This document shows positions 1 through 8,511 of a stretch of 35,137 nt of DNA, one piece after another. Both the position numbers and the translations under genes were made by a program. The stretch comes from an uncultured Eubacteriales bacterium (GTDB taxonomy: Bacteria; Bacillota; Clostridia; Oscillospirales; Acutalibacteraceae), in assembly GCA_934667845.1 (NCBI GenBank), contig CAKUMQ010000027.1:1-35137 (forward strand). The letters run 5' to 3'. Each line of letters begins with the position of its first letter. Position 1 is the first letter of the stretch. Under the pieces are notes generated by a model. The model saw only the letters and a list, made by a program, of their open reading frames with translations. It did not search any database and was not told the origin of the DNA.

Positions 1-798
1 GCTGTGGGACTGTGCCGCCGACATCACCGCACCGGTGTTGGCATTCTGCGATGTGGCGTATAAGAAGCCGTTTTCGTCCATCTGGATGTTGTTGTAGCTG
101 ACGGGGATCAGGTTGTCGGTGCGGTGCAGCTGCTCCTTGGTGAATATGGCGCGCCACAGCAGATAGCTGAGCGTCGGCGTCGTGTTCTGCGCGCCGATAA
201 ACGACTCAAAGATGCCGCTTCGGTTAAACACCATAATGCCGTAGGTCGTGCCCGCGGACACCACATACATGCGGCCCCACTTATCGACCGCCACCGCCTC
301 GGGAGAGAAGTTATACTCATCCGGCAGCAGGTGGGAGTCGGGCTGCGCGATCACCCGCAGCAACTGATAGCGCTCATCCAGCACAACGATGCGCTTGTTG
401 TCCGTATCACAGATGTACAGCTCCTTTTTTGCCGTAACATACAGCCCCGTGCAGCGCTTAAAAGCGGAAAATTCGCCGTTTTCCGTGATTCCCCTGATCT
501 CTGCCTTCGGCGCAAGCGCACTGTCCAGCACAATGACGCGGTCGTGACCGCTGTCGGAGATGTAGAGATTTCCGTCGCCGTCCGCCACCATATCCTGCGG
601 GTCGCTCAGCGCGCCCACGCCGAGCTTTTCTCCCGAGAGATAGCGCTCGGGGACATAGGTGTGGGGGCATGCGACCGCCTCGCCGGAATAGGTATACTGA
701 TAGGTGGTGTATGCCGCCTCCTCCGCCGTGCAGGGGAGCGCCGCCCCCGCCAAAAGGCCGAGGGCGATCAGAGCAGCCGCTATCCTCTTATTCGCCAT
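1..798 (-). CDS. NHL-type beta-propeller protein of sugar ABC operon (partial, C-terminus off window)
   Basis: The frame is open from an ATG at 798 to the left edge, giving the first 266 residues; the stop lies outside the window. A hydrophobic N-terminus ending near ALPCTAEEA looks like a signal peptide cleaved by signal peptidase I, because the Cys does not sit in a good lipobox. Repeated blade-like stretches follow: DPQDMVADGDGNLYISDSG, GLYVTAKKELYICDTDNKRI and EAVAVDKWGRMYVVSAG. These match the NHL/SMP-30 style of beta-propeller. It begins 5 bases after the permease stop with an AGGAG just upstream, so it is the fourth gene of the transporter operon. Clostridial sugar ABC operons often carry such a propeller gene. 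Its role, perhaps glycan binding or scaffolding at the cell surface, is inferred and not shown by catalytic residues. Confidence 0.8.
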   Translation of the reverse strand, partial: MANKRIAAALIALGLLAGAALPCTAEEAAYTTYQYTYSGEAVACPHTYVPERYLSGEKLGVGALSDPQDMVADGDGNLYISDSGHDRVIVLDSALAPKAEIRGITENGEFSAFKRCTGLYVTAKKELYICDTDNKRIVVLDERYQLLRVIAQPDSHLLPDEYNFSPEAVAVDKWGRMYVVSAGTTYGIMVFNRSGIFESFIGAQNTTPTLSYLLWRAIFTKEQLHRTDNLIPVSYNNIQMDENGFLYATSQNANTGAVMSAAQSHS

Positions 799-803
799 TC
801 TCC

Positions 804-1673
804 TCATTCCTTCATACCCGATGTCGCCATGGTTTCCACGATATTGCTCTGCGTCGTCACAAACATCACGATCGGAACGATCATAGCCAGCACGCTTCCT
901 GCTGCCGCCGCGCCGGAGCGCGACACGCCGCCCGCCAGCACCTGCGACAGCGCGTAGTTGAGCGTTTTCAACTCCTCCCGGAACACATACGGCGACGCGC
1001 CGGTGTTCCACAGCCCCTGAAAGGCAAAGATGATCAGCGTCAGCCACGCGGGACGCACCATCGGCATGACGATGCGGAAAAAGATCCGCGCCTCGCCCGC
1101 GCCGTCGATCCGCGCCGCCTCCAGGATGGTGCCCGGGATCATCTGCTCCATAAACTGCTTCATCAGATACAGCCCGAGCGTGGAGGAAAAGCTCGGGATG
1201 ATGATCGCCCAGTAGGTGTCCAGCAGCCCGAGCCGCTGAACGACAATAAAGTTGGCGACGCCGGTCACGGTCGAGTTGAACATCAGCGCCAGCACGACAC
1301 TTCTGAAGATCAGCTCACGGCCGGGAAACCGCATCTTCGCCACGGCATAGGCTGCCATCGAGGACAGGATCACCTGCCCCGCCGTGCCGACCACCGAGAT
1401 GAACACGGTATTGAACACATAGCGGGCGATCGGCACCTCGCCGCTGTTGAACAGCCGGAACAGCATGGAAAAGTTGCCGAGCGTCGGATTCTGGGGGAAG
1501 AATTTCGGCGGGAAGATGAAAAACTCATCCAGCGGCTTGAGCGAATTGCCGACCGCATACACCATCGGCAGCACCATGACCGCACCGAACAGCAGCAGCA
1601 CGACATCCAGCGCCAGATTGCCGCCGAAAGAGCGGTTGAGCATTCTTTTCGGTTTCAGAGATCGTATCGTCAT
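804..1673 (-). CDS. Carbohydrate ABC transporter permease, MalG type
   Basis: This 289-residue protein is an inner-membrane permease of the binding-protein-dependent sugar importer family (MalG/CUT1). A hydrophobic segment near residues 20-42 is followed by several more membrane segments. The EAA loop that contacts the ATPase is clear at about residues 185-210 (EAARIDGAGEARIFFRIVMP). The ATG at 1673 overlaps the TGA of the upstream permease by 4 bases (ATGA), which suggests translational coupling and a heterodimer with it. No ATPase gene lies in the operon as seen, so a shared MsmX-like ATPase encoded elsewhere probably powers it, as is common in Firmicutes. The substrate cannot be read from the sequence. 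Confidence 0.95.
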   Translation of the reverse strand: MTIRSLKPKRMLNRSFGGNLALDVVLLLFGAVMVLPMVYAVGNSLKPLDEFFIFPPKFFPQNPTLGNFSMLFRLFNSGEVPIARYVFNTVFISVVGTAGQVILSSMAAYAVAKMRFPGRELIFRSVVLALMFNSTVTGVANFIVVQRLGLLDTYWAIIIPSFSSTLGLYLMKQFMEQMIPGTILEAARIDGAGEARIFFRIVMPMVRPAWLTLIIFAFQGLWNTGASPYVFREELKTLNYALSQVLAGGVSRSGAAAAGSVLAMIVPIVMFVTTQSNIVETMATSGMKE

Positions 1674-2581
1674 GTACTCACCTTCGACAGCATCTTTTGC
1701 ACCAGTTTATTGCACACGATCATCAGGATACACAGCACGGTCGAGATCGCCGAGGCATAGCCGATCTCATAGCGCTGACCGCCGTAATCCTCCAGATGGT
1801 TCATGATGGTATGCGCCGCGTAGTTGACCGTCGGGAAGCCGCACAGCGAACTGATCAGGCCGCCGATGCCGAACGAGCCGGTAATGCTCATGACGGCGCT
1901 GAACAGCAGCTGCGGCTTCATCATCGGCAGCGTCACATACCAAAGCTCCTGCCAGCGGTTTTTCAGCCCGTCCACAGCCGCAGCCTCATAATACGACTTA
2001 TCCACGCCCTGGAATCCGGCGATAAAGGAGAGAAAGCTCGTACCGAGACTTCCCCAGAGCGCCACGACACAGATCAGCGGGATCATATATTTTTCGTTTT
2101 TGAACCAGATGATCGGCTCGGTGATGACATTCAGCTTCAGCAAAAGTCCGTTTATGTAGCCGTAGGAATCGCCGCTGAACATGAGCTGCCAGATCAGATA
2201 CATATTGCCCGATATGGACGGCGCATAGAAGATCAGCGTCACAAAGGCGCGCATCCGCGGGCGAAGCTCGTTAATAAACCACGCCGTCATAAAGGCGATC
2301 AGATAGCCGAGCGGGCCGGTGATCGTCGCCAGAAGCAATGTGTTGCCGATGGCCTTGATGAAGATCTGATCCTCCAGAAACAGGCGGGTATAGTTATCCA
2401 GCCCGATGAACACCGGCTTTTGCAGCATATTGAACTGCGTAAAGCCCAAAAACAGCGACAGCGCAATGGGCACCACGGTAAAGACCAAAAAAATCAGGTA
2501 AAACGGCAGTATGAACGCATAGGCCGTCGCGATGTCTCTGCGCGAGACCTTGATCGTGGTTTTGCTTTTCGTTATCCTCAC
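1670..2581 (-). CDS. Carbohydrate ABC transporter permease, MalF type
   Basis: This 303-residue multispanning protein of the MalF/UgpA permease family forms the partner of the downstream MalG-type protein. The first membrane segment lies at about residues 20-45. The EAA loop is at about residues 198-222 (YYEAAAVDGLKNRWQELWYV, then TLPMM), the cytoplasmic docking site for the ABC ATPase. The start appears to be GTG at 2581, because no in-frame ATG occurs nearby. The AAAGG just upstream abuts the start codon, so the initiation signal is weak. It lies 27 bases after the solute-binding protein gene in the same operon. Confidence 0.94.
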   Translation of the reverse strand: MRITKSKTTIKVSRRDIATAYAFILPFYLIFLVFTVVPIALSLFLGFTQFNMLQKPVFIGLDNYTRLFLEDQIFIKAIGNTLLLATITGPLGYLIAFMTAWFINELRPRMRAFVTLIFYAPSISGNMYLIWQLMFSGDSYGYINGLLLKLNVITEPIIWFKNEKYMIPLICVVALWGSLGTSFLSFIAGFQGVDKSYYEAAAVDGLKNRWQELWYVTLPMMKPQLLFSAVMSITGSFGIGGLISSLCGFPTVNYAAHTIMNHLEDYGGQRYEIGYASAISTVLCILMIVCNKLVQKMLSKVST

Positions 2582-2608
2582 CCTTTCCGAAAAAACGCCG
2601 TACTGCGG

Positions 2609-5461
2609 TCAGTTGCTGTCCGCAAATTCCTTCGATTTTCGCACGATCTCCGCATCCAGGTCGGCGAGATTCTTCTCCCATGTCTCCACGGCGTCCGCGC
2701 CCATGCCGTAGACATCGTTGAAGGCAAAATCCAGCACGCGGGACACATAATAGCTGCCGGGGATCTGCGGCGTGCCCTTGAGCGACGCCCACTGGCTGTT
2801 CAACGCCGCCAGCTGCTCCTGCGTCCACGGCAGCGCCCGCATCGCCTCCAGAGTGGCGGCGGGCTGACGGGAGGACACATCGACCACCGTCTCCATCTCC
2901 AGCCCGTAACGCGTCTGCGTCTTAGCCGATGTCCACCATTTGAGGAACGTCCACGCCTCGTCGGGCATTTTCGTGCCGCTCAGGATAATGGCGGCGTTGC
3001 TGCTCGCCGGCGCAGTGCGGTCGACCGAGCCATCCTCACGCACCGTGCCGGGGATCGTCGTAAAACCCCATTCGCCCTGTATCTCGGGCGCGAACACCGT
3101 GAGCTGATTGCACAGCATATAGTCGGCGATGCCCATCGGCATCTCGCCGCTGCGGAAGCGGTTGGCAAAGTCAAACTGCGGCGGCAAGCCGTAGGCGGTG
3201 TACAGCTCCATCGCGTTTTTGAATGCGGCAATGCCCTCGTTGCTGATGAGCGCCGTGGACATGCGATCCTCGGCATAATACTCGCCGCCGAGCTGGTAGA
3301 GGAAAATGTTGAATGCGTCGGCGTAGCTCAGCCCGACGCTCAGGTTGTTCTGCTGAAAGATCGCCAGAAGCTCATAGAAATCGCTCCACGTCTGCGGCGG
3401 CTCCACCCCGAATCTGCGGAATACATCCTTCCGGTAGAACAACACGGGAAAGCTGAGCGACTCGGGGAGGGCATACAGCCCGTCCTTATAGGTGAAGCCG
3501 ACGAGCGACTGCGGATGGAACGCCTTGACGGCGTCCCCGCAGTCGGAAAATTGCCTGAGATCCAAAACCGCGCCGCGGATCGCGTAGTTGATCGGGTCGC
3601 CGCCGCCCGCCGAGAGGTAGACGTCCGGCCCCATGCCCGCCAGAATGTTCGGCAAAAGCGCACCGGCAGCCACAAGCTGCACATTTGCCCGGATGCCGTA
3701 TGTGCGGGTGAAATCCTCCTCGGTCAGCCGTCGGACGATCTCGCGCTGGTCGCGGCCGAGCGCCGTCCAGACGGTCAGCGTCTCGCCGTCCTTTGCGCCG
3801 TTCTCGGAATAATCCCGCGTAAAGGAGACGAAAAAGCGGCGGATATTGAACCAGAGGTCGGCAAAGAACGAGCCGCCCGCAAGCTGCTCTCCCGCCTCCC
3901 CGACGGCGACGCACAGCTTATCGAGCGCCAGCGGCTGGGCGGAATAGGTGGTCAGCCATGTGCCGATCGAGGACAGCCCGTCCTTGAAGCTGCTGAAATT
4001 GCGGGCGATCTCATCGGGGTCGTCCGCCATCTTTTTCAGCGTGGCTGCCAGGCGGTCGAGCACGACCGTGTTCTCGCCCATCTGCGACGTACGGCTCTTC
4101 AGCTCTGCCGAAACGCCGGTCAGCACGGTATACTGCCGCCCGATATCCTCGATGACCTCCGGCACCAACTCGTCAAAACCATAGTCGCGGTAGATATCCG
4201 GATTTGATCCGAGATAGGTCAGCAGCGTCAGATAATCCTCGTTGAGCGCCGTCAGCGCGCCCTTGACGGTCTTGAGCGTCTGCGCCATCTCGCCGAGCGT
4301 CACGGTCAGCGTGAGCGTATGAACGCCGCTGTCCAGATAGATCTCATAGGGCGTTTCACCGCCCAGCGTCAGGGTCGCCCAGTCGTCGCCGTAGGGGAAC
4401 CCGACGGCGTCCAGCTCGCGAAACGGCGTTTCGCCGTCGAGCTGCACCCGCCGATAGGACACTGTGCCGGGGTAGACATCCTGTTTATACCGGAAGCCGA
4501 TCGTGTAAAAGCCCGGCTCCGTCACGGTAAACTGCCACGAGAGCCACTGTCCGACCGTTTTCCAGTTTTCGCCGCCGATGATGTTCAGCCGCGTATACCG
4601 CGGGCTGCTCGGTGTGGTCATGATCGACGAGGCATCGGACAGCATGATCACCGTCTGATGGGACCGCTCATGCACCGTTTCCGCCTCGCACACGATCGGC
4701 TGCGCCTCGGCGTTTGCCGACGGTCTGCCCTCCTGCCGCTGCCGATACGCCGCATAGTCCGGCACATCGTCGGCGCCGCCCAGCGTCAGCGAAAACAGAT
4801 ACAGCCCGCCGCGCACGCCCGAAAGCGTCAGCTCGTTTTCCCCCTCGTGCAGATAGAGGTACAGCGGTCCCTCCTCATAGCCGGTCGTGTCATAAAGCGT
4901 GTAGCGCCGCGCGGCGGAGACCTCGGTCTGCGCGGGGCGCTTATCGTCGCCGCTTTCGTCCTGCGTCACGGCGGAGGCATCGCGAAAGGCGCGGGAAAAT
5001 TCCAGATAGCGCGCCTCCTTGTACGCGATCTCCCCGTTGACGAGCAGAGCGCACTGGATCGCGGTGCCCGCCCCGTTTTCGGACGGCACCGCCATATATT
5101 CGGCACACAGGCGGTAAAGTCCCGCTCTCTCCGTCCGCACCGCAAGGCGCACGGTGTCGTCTGCCGCGAGCCGCAGAGCCGCACGTCCGTCCGCCGTCTC
5201 CACGGCGGCGCCATCGGCGGACAGGGGATGCAGCACATCCGCCTCTATCGTTTCCGCGACCGGTCCGGCATCGGGATGCTCCGCCAAAAATTCCGTGTAG
5301 GCGATCGGCGAGGTGTCGTCCCTTTCGGCTGCCGCCGTGTCCGTCTGCCCGGTTGCCACAGCCGATGTCTGCGTATCCGCTGCCGCGGGCAGCGCTCCGC
5401 CAAGGCACAGACACAAAACCGACAGCCAGGCGGCTGCCCTGCATGCCGTTTGCTTTTTCAA
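2609..5461 (-). CDS. Large extracellular solute-binding protein with N-terminal carbohydrate-binding-like domains
   Basis: This 950-residue protein is about twice the length of a usual sugar-binding protein. The start is TTG at 5461, with AGGAG 10 bases upstream and a typical Lys-rich signal peptide right after it (cleavage near ALPAAAD). No lipobox Cys is evident, which is unusual for a Gram-positive binding protein. Residues about 50-240 and 250-410 look like two beta-sandwich, CBM-like domains; the second starts IVCEAETVHERS. A middle alpha-helical segment follows. From about residue 560 (TLTVWTALGRDQREIVRRL) to the end it resembles SBP_bac_1 proteins, including GPDVYLSAGGGDPINYAIRG and PQTWSDFYELL. 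It is the first gene of the operon with the two permeases and the propeller protein. The ligand is probably an oligosaccharide; identity is unknown. Confidence 0.9.
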   Translation of the reverse strand: MKKQTACRAAAWLSVLCLCLGGALPAAADTQTSAVATGQTDTAAAERDDTSPIAYTEFLAEHPDAGPVAETIEADVLHPLSADGAAVETADGRAALRLAADDTVRLAVRTERAGLYRLCAEYMAVPSENGAGTAIQCALLVNGEIAYKEARYLEFSRAFRDASAVTQDESGDDKRPAQTEVSAARRYTLYDTTGYEEGPLYLYLHEGENELTLSGVRGGLYLFSLTLGGADDVPDYAAYRQRQEGRPSANAEAQPIVCEAETVHERSHQTVIMLSDASSIMTTPSSPRYTRLNIIGGENWKTVGQWLSWQFTVTEPGFYTIGFRYKQDVYPGTVSYRRVQLDGETPFRELDAVGFPYGDDWATLTLGGETPYEIYLDSGVHTLTLTVTLGEMAQTLKTVKGALTALNEDYLTLLTYLGSNPDIYRDYGFDELVPEVIEDIGRQYTVLTGVSAELKSRTSQMGENTVVLDRLAATLKKMADDPDEIARNFSSFKDGLSSIGTWLTTYSAQPLALDKLCVAVGEAGEQLAGGSFFADLWFNIRRFFVSFTRDYSENGAKDGETLTVWTALGRDQREIVRRLTEEDFTRTYGIRANVQLVAAGALLPNILAGMGPDVYLSAGGGDPINYAIRGAVLDLRQFSDCGDAVKAFHPQSLVGFTYKDGLYALPESLSFPVLFYRKDVFRRFGVEPPQTWSDFYELLAIFQQNNLSVGLSYADAFNIFLYQLGGEYYAEDRMSTALISNEGIAAFKNAMELYTAYGLPPQFDFANRFRSGEMPMGIADYMLCNQLTVFAPEIQGEWGFTTIPGTVREDGSVDRTAPASSNAAIILSGTKMPDEAWTFLKWWTSAKTQTRYGLEMETVVDVSSRQPAATLEAMRALPWTQEQLAALNSQWASLKGTPQIPGSYYVSRVLDFAFNDVYGMGADAVETWEKNLADLDAEIVRKSKEFADSN

Positions 5462-5518
5462 CGATGCTCAGCTCCTTTTTCGCTCTCCCGTCTCCGGCTC
5501 CTGCCGGAAAAACGGGGG

Positions 5519-5546
5519 TTGACATTTCATCCGATACCGGTATAAT
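5519..5546 (+). promoter_or_regulatory. Sigma-A promoter of the AraC regulator gene at 5597
   Basis: A perfect -35 TTGACA (5519-5524), a 16-base spacer and a perfect -10 TATAAT (5541-5546) lie 50 bases before the AraC start. A 10-base palindrome, ATACCGGTAT (5534-5543), overlaps the -10 box and could be an operator half. No equally clear promoter for the divergent transporter operon was seen, which fits activator-dependent transcription. Confidence 0.8.
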
Positions 5547-5596
5547 CAAAGTTGTCCGCCATAACAGCCATGAACCGCAGGTGGGGAGGAACCGGC

Positions 5597-6472
5597 ATGA
5601 ACATCCGCACACTGATCGACGGCCAGCCCGAGAAAAACGACGTACAAAACGGGATCTTTCCCTTTCGCGCCAACGTGTACACCTATCTGACGCCGCAGAA
5701 GATCATCACCTCGCACTATCATAAGATCATCGAGATCCTCGTCGTGCGCTCCGGCTCTCTCCTCTGCATCTGCAACGGCCGCACCCTCAGGGCGGAGGAA
5801 AACGACATCCTGTTTTTCAACCCCTATGACACCCACGAGCTGGAAACGGAGGATCACGCCAACTATGACGGCGTTTTTCTGGATCCGAACATTTTTGTCG
5901 GCAAGAATTTTCCCGCGCTCGACAAAACTTTTCTCGCCCTGTCCAACAATTCGGTCGTCATTCAAAATCTGATCTCGGACGAGCGCATCCTCTCTTTTTT
6001 GAATTCCGTTTTGTGGCACCAGGATCCCACGGTTGAGATCGCCGGTGTGACCGCGATCGGCTATCTGCTCGTGCTGCTTTCCGAGCTGATCAGCCGCTAT
6101 CCCGTCCGCACCCATTCGCCCTCCGTCTCGGCCAGCGAGCTTTGCCGCCCCGTTCTGGATATTCTCAAGCACATCAACGAAAATTACTACACCGAGCTGA
6201 AGGTGCCGCAGCTCGCCGCCATGGCGGGCTTCTCCACCGCCTATTTCTGCCGCAAGTTCAAGCAGATGACCAACGACACCCCGATCGAATATATCAACGC
6301 CGTGCGCATCAAAAATGCCATGGAGTATCTGACCAATACGCAGCTTTCCGTCACCGATATCGCAATTCAGGTAGGTTTTAACAATATCGGATACTTCAAC
6401 AAGCAATTCCGGAAGATCGCCGGATGTACGCCGAGCGCCTTCCGGCACCGCAATTTACCCCTTGCACCTTGA
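5597..6472 (+). CDS. AraC-family transcriptional regulator (cupin sensor plus HTH)
   Basis: The 291-residue product starts at the ATG at 5597, chosen because GGGGAGGA lies a good distance upstream; an in-frame ATG at 5552 lacks such a site. The N-terminal half looks like a cupin sugar-sensing domain (SHYHKIIEILVVRSG, then FFNPYDTHELE). The C-terminal hundred residues hold the double helix-turn-helix of AraC proteins (LAAMAGFSTAYFCRKFKQMT and VTDIAIQVGFNNIGYFNKQF). It is divergent from the sugar ABC operon that starts at 5461, the usual arrangement of a regulator with its target, so it probably activates that operon on binding an inducer sugar. That link is inferred from position. Confidence 0.93.
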   Translation: MNIRTLIDGQPEKNDVQNGIFPFRANVYTYLTPQKIITSHYHKIIEILVVRSGSLLCICNGRTLRAEENDILFFNPYDTHELETEDHANYDGVFLDPNIFVGKNFPALDKTFLALSNNSVVIQNLISDERILSFLNSVLWHQDPTVEIAGVTAIGYLLVLLSELISRYPVRTHSPSVSASELCRPVLDILKHINENYYTELKVPQLAAMAGFSTAYFCRKFKQMTNDTPIEYINAVRIKNAMEYLTNTQLSVTDIAIQVGFNNIGYFNKQFRKIAGCTPSAFRHRNLPLAP

Positions 6473-6637
6473 CCAATTCACCAAAGTCAAAACCCATCTT
6501 CCGCAATCTTTATCTGTATTTTACCATTCCCCTCTCCGTCCGTTCAACGACATTTGCATGGGAAACACACACTATTTTGACCTTTGCAGCCGTCGCGGAG
6601 CGATCCCCGCCGTTTTCCGTACGGCAGGGAAAAACAG

Positions 6638-6675
6638 GCAGCCGCCGTCTGCCCCGGGGGGGCAGACAGCGGCTG
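6638..6675. terminator. GC-rich hairpin, probable terminator
   Basis: Bases 6638-6653 pair with 6660-6675 with one mismatch. On the minus strand the hairpin is followed by CTGTTTTTCC, a good U-tract; on the plus strand only TCGTTTT follows. It could end the AraC transcript or act as a back-up terminator for the exporter operon. Confidence 0.6.
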
Positions 6676-6762
6676 CTCGTTTTCGCCGATCTTGTGCTGT
6701 TTTTCCGCCGCGTCGCGAGAGGCTCCTCCTCTTTTACGCGGGGCGGCTGTCCGTAGGATGTT

Positions 6763-6796
6763 AAAAGAGGGCGTGCCGGCCGGCACGCCCTCTTTT
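6763..6796. terminator. Perfect palindromic bidirectional terminator
   Basis: A 34-base perfect palindrome (AAAAGAGGGCGTGCCGG and its complement) has a GC-rich stem bounded by A4 and T4. It lies 2 bases from the stop of the exporter gene at 6799. It should terminate that minus-strand operon and also block transcripts coming from the AraC side. Confidence 0.85.
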
Positions 6797-6798
6797 CT

Positions 6799-8511
6799 TC
6801 ACAGTGTTTGGGAAAACAGACGGTAAAATTCGCTGGTCTGTTCCAGCTCCTCCGGCGTCCCCGCCGCTTCAACAATGCCGTCTTTCATCACGAGAATATA
6901 CTCCGCGCTGCGGATCGCCGCGTAATTATGGGCGATCATCACGGTGGTCTTGTTCCGCATGAGGTTGTCGAGCGCCTGCGTCACCTGCGCCTCGCTCACG
7001 GCATCGAGATCGCTCGTGGCCTCGTCCAGCAGCAGATAATCCGCCCCGCGCAGCATGGCGCGCGCCACGGAAATGCACTGCCCCTGTCCGCCGGAGAAGT
7101 TGCTGCCGTTTAACCCCACATCCTCGTCAAACCCGGCGGGCTTCTGCATAATGGCGGCATAGCAGTTGGCTTGTTTTGCCGCCTCAGTCAGCTCCTCGTC
7201 GCCGATCGGACGCTCTGCGCCGAAGGTGAGATTCTCCCGCACCGTGCCGCCGATCAACGGCTCCCGCTGGAACACGACGGCAAAGCGGCGGCGCCAGCCG
7301 GCAAGGGAAAAGCGGCGGACATCCGTATCGCCGAAGCGGATCGTGCCGCTGTCCGGCTCATACAGCCGGGTCAGCAGCTTGAACAGCGTGGATTTTCCCG
7401 CGCCGTTGCCGCCGATGATCGCCGTCACCTTGCCCATCGGAATGCGGGCGGTCACGCCCTTTAGCACCTCGTTTTCGCCGTCATAGGAGAAGTGCACATC
7501 GTCCAGCACCAGATCGGCGCACAAGGGCGGCACCGGCTCGCCGCCCTGCGGCTCCGTATCCGCGACCGCCACCTCCGAGATCTTCTTCATCGTGCCGAAA
7601 GTGCCCGCGACCGAGCCGACGTTCATGAAAAACTGCATCAGCTGCATGGACACGGTGCCGGAGATCATGTAAAAACCGGTCAGGTCGCCCACCGTCACCT
7701 CACCCTTGCCGATCAGCTGCCCGCCGATGACAAACACGATAACGATGAACAGGATGGAGAACAGCCCCGAAGCCAGCTGATAGCCCGCGACCATCAGCCA
7801 GCTTAAGAATTCCGCCTTGTACATTTCTTTAAAGGTCTTTCCGCCCTTTTCCGACTCCAGCCGCTCGGCAACCGCACTTTTTATCAGCCGGAAATTGCGC
7901 ACCCGCTCGGCGAGGTAGCCGAGACTGCCCGCCATGGTCGTTGTGCTGTATACCCCGAGGCGGAACATCAGCTTGCCGTAGAGCAGGCAGATCAGCATCG
8001 TCAGCGGGATAATGCCCAGCGAATACGTTGCAAGCAGGCGGTTGTAGGCAAACAGCCGCATAAAGCCCTGCACCGTGGTGACCACGCAGGTCACAAACGA
8101 TACGGCGACGGAAAACAGCGAGGACGGCGCCTCTGCATCCGACGTCACACGGCTGACCAGCTCATTGCCATTGTCTGCGTCGTAATAGGCGGTGGGCAGT
8201 CCCATGATCTTTTTCCACAGCCGCACCCGCACGCCGAGGTTGATGTCCTCCTCCATCCGGCGGGTGAAATAGTAGCTCAGGATCGAAAGCGCGCCCGCTA
8301 TCACGACTGTGCCGAGATAGCGGAGCAGCTGCTCGGCGTCAATGGCATTCTGGCTGGAATCAATGACCCCCGCCGTCAGCGTCGCGACCTCCAGCTCCGT
8401 GCTCGTTGTGGCGACGGAAAACACCACGCTGAGCAGAATGATGAACCTCGGCAGCCGCACGCCTTTCAGCACGGCAAAATAGCGGCGGGGAGAGGCAGTT
8501 TTTGTCTTCAT
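6799..8511 (-). CDS. ABC exporter half-transporter (membrane and ATPase domains fused)
   Basis: This 570-residue protein has a six-helix type IV exporter membrane domain (about residues 15-310) fused to an ATPase domain. The ATPase carries Walker A GGNGAGKST, Q-loop VFQ, signature FSGGQGQ, Walker B YLLLDEATSDLD with the catalytic Glu, and switch His in MIAHN. The ATG at 8511 overlaps the stop of the upstream exporter by 4 bases, and GAGGAGGGG lies just before it. The two products therefore probably form a heterodimer. Exporters of this class move lipids, peptides or drugs; the cargo is not evident here. Confidence 0.93.
   Translation of the reverse strand: MKTKTASPRRYFAVLKGVRLPRFIILLSVVFSVATTSTELEVATLTAGVIDSSQNAIDAEQLLRYLGTVVIAGALSILSYYFTRRMEEDINLGVRVRLWKKIMGLPTAYYDADNGNELVSRVTSDAEAPSSLFSVAVSFVTCVVTTVQGFMRLFAYNRLLATYSLGIIPLTMLICLLYGKLMFRLGVYSTTTMAGSLGYLAERVRNFRLIKSAVAERLESEKGGKTFKEMYKAEFLSWLMVAGYQLASGLFSILFIVIVFVIGGQLIGKGEVTVGDLTGFYMISGTVSMQLMQFFMNVGSVAGTFGTMKKISEVAVADTEPQGGEPVPPLCADLVLDDVHFSYDGENEVLKGVTARIPMGKVTAIIGGNGAGKSTLFKLLTRLYEPDSGTIRFGDTDVRRFSLAGWRRRFAVVFQREPLIGGTVRENLTFGAERPIGDEELTEAAKQANCYAAIMQKPAGFDEDVGLNGSNFSGGQGQCISVARAMLRGADYLLLDEATSDLDAVSEAQVTQALDNLMRNKTTVMIAHNYAAIRSAEYILVMKDGIVEAAGTPEELEQTSEFYRLFSQTL

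Larger units (their letters stand above)
6473..6798. other. Gene-free intergenic stretch with two hairpins
   Basis: These 326 bases between the convergent AraC and ABC exporter genes contain no ORF with a ribosome binding site or recognisable product. The only structure seen is the two hairpin terminators described separately. The first 150 bases show nothing notable. Confidence 0.7.

Noticed and set aside
669..1760. Plus-strand 363-codon open frame
   Set aside because: Antisense to the MalG-type permease and the propeller gene; low-complexity His/Arg-rich translation and no ribosome binding site.
1697..4207. Very long plus-strand open frame (836 codons) opposite the transporter genes
   Set aside because: It lies antisense to a permease and the solute-binding protein gene, both with clear family motifs. 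Its product is Arg/His/Gln-rich with no domain pattern. High GC content makes such antisense frames common.
6473..6798. Short open frames between the AraC and exporter genes
   Set aside because: They run across two terminator hairpins, have no ribosome binding site and give low-complexity products.
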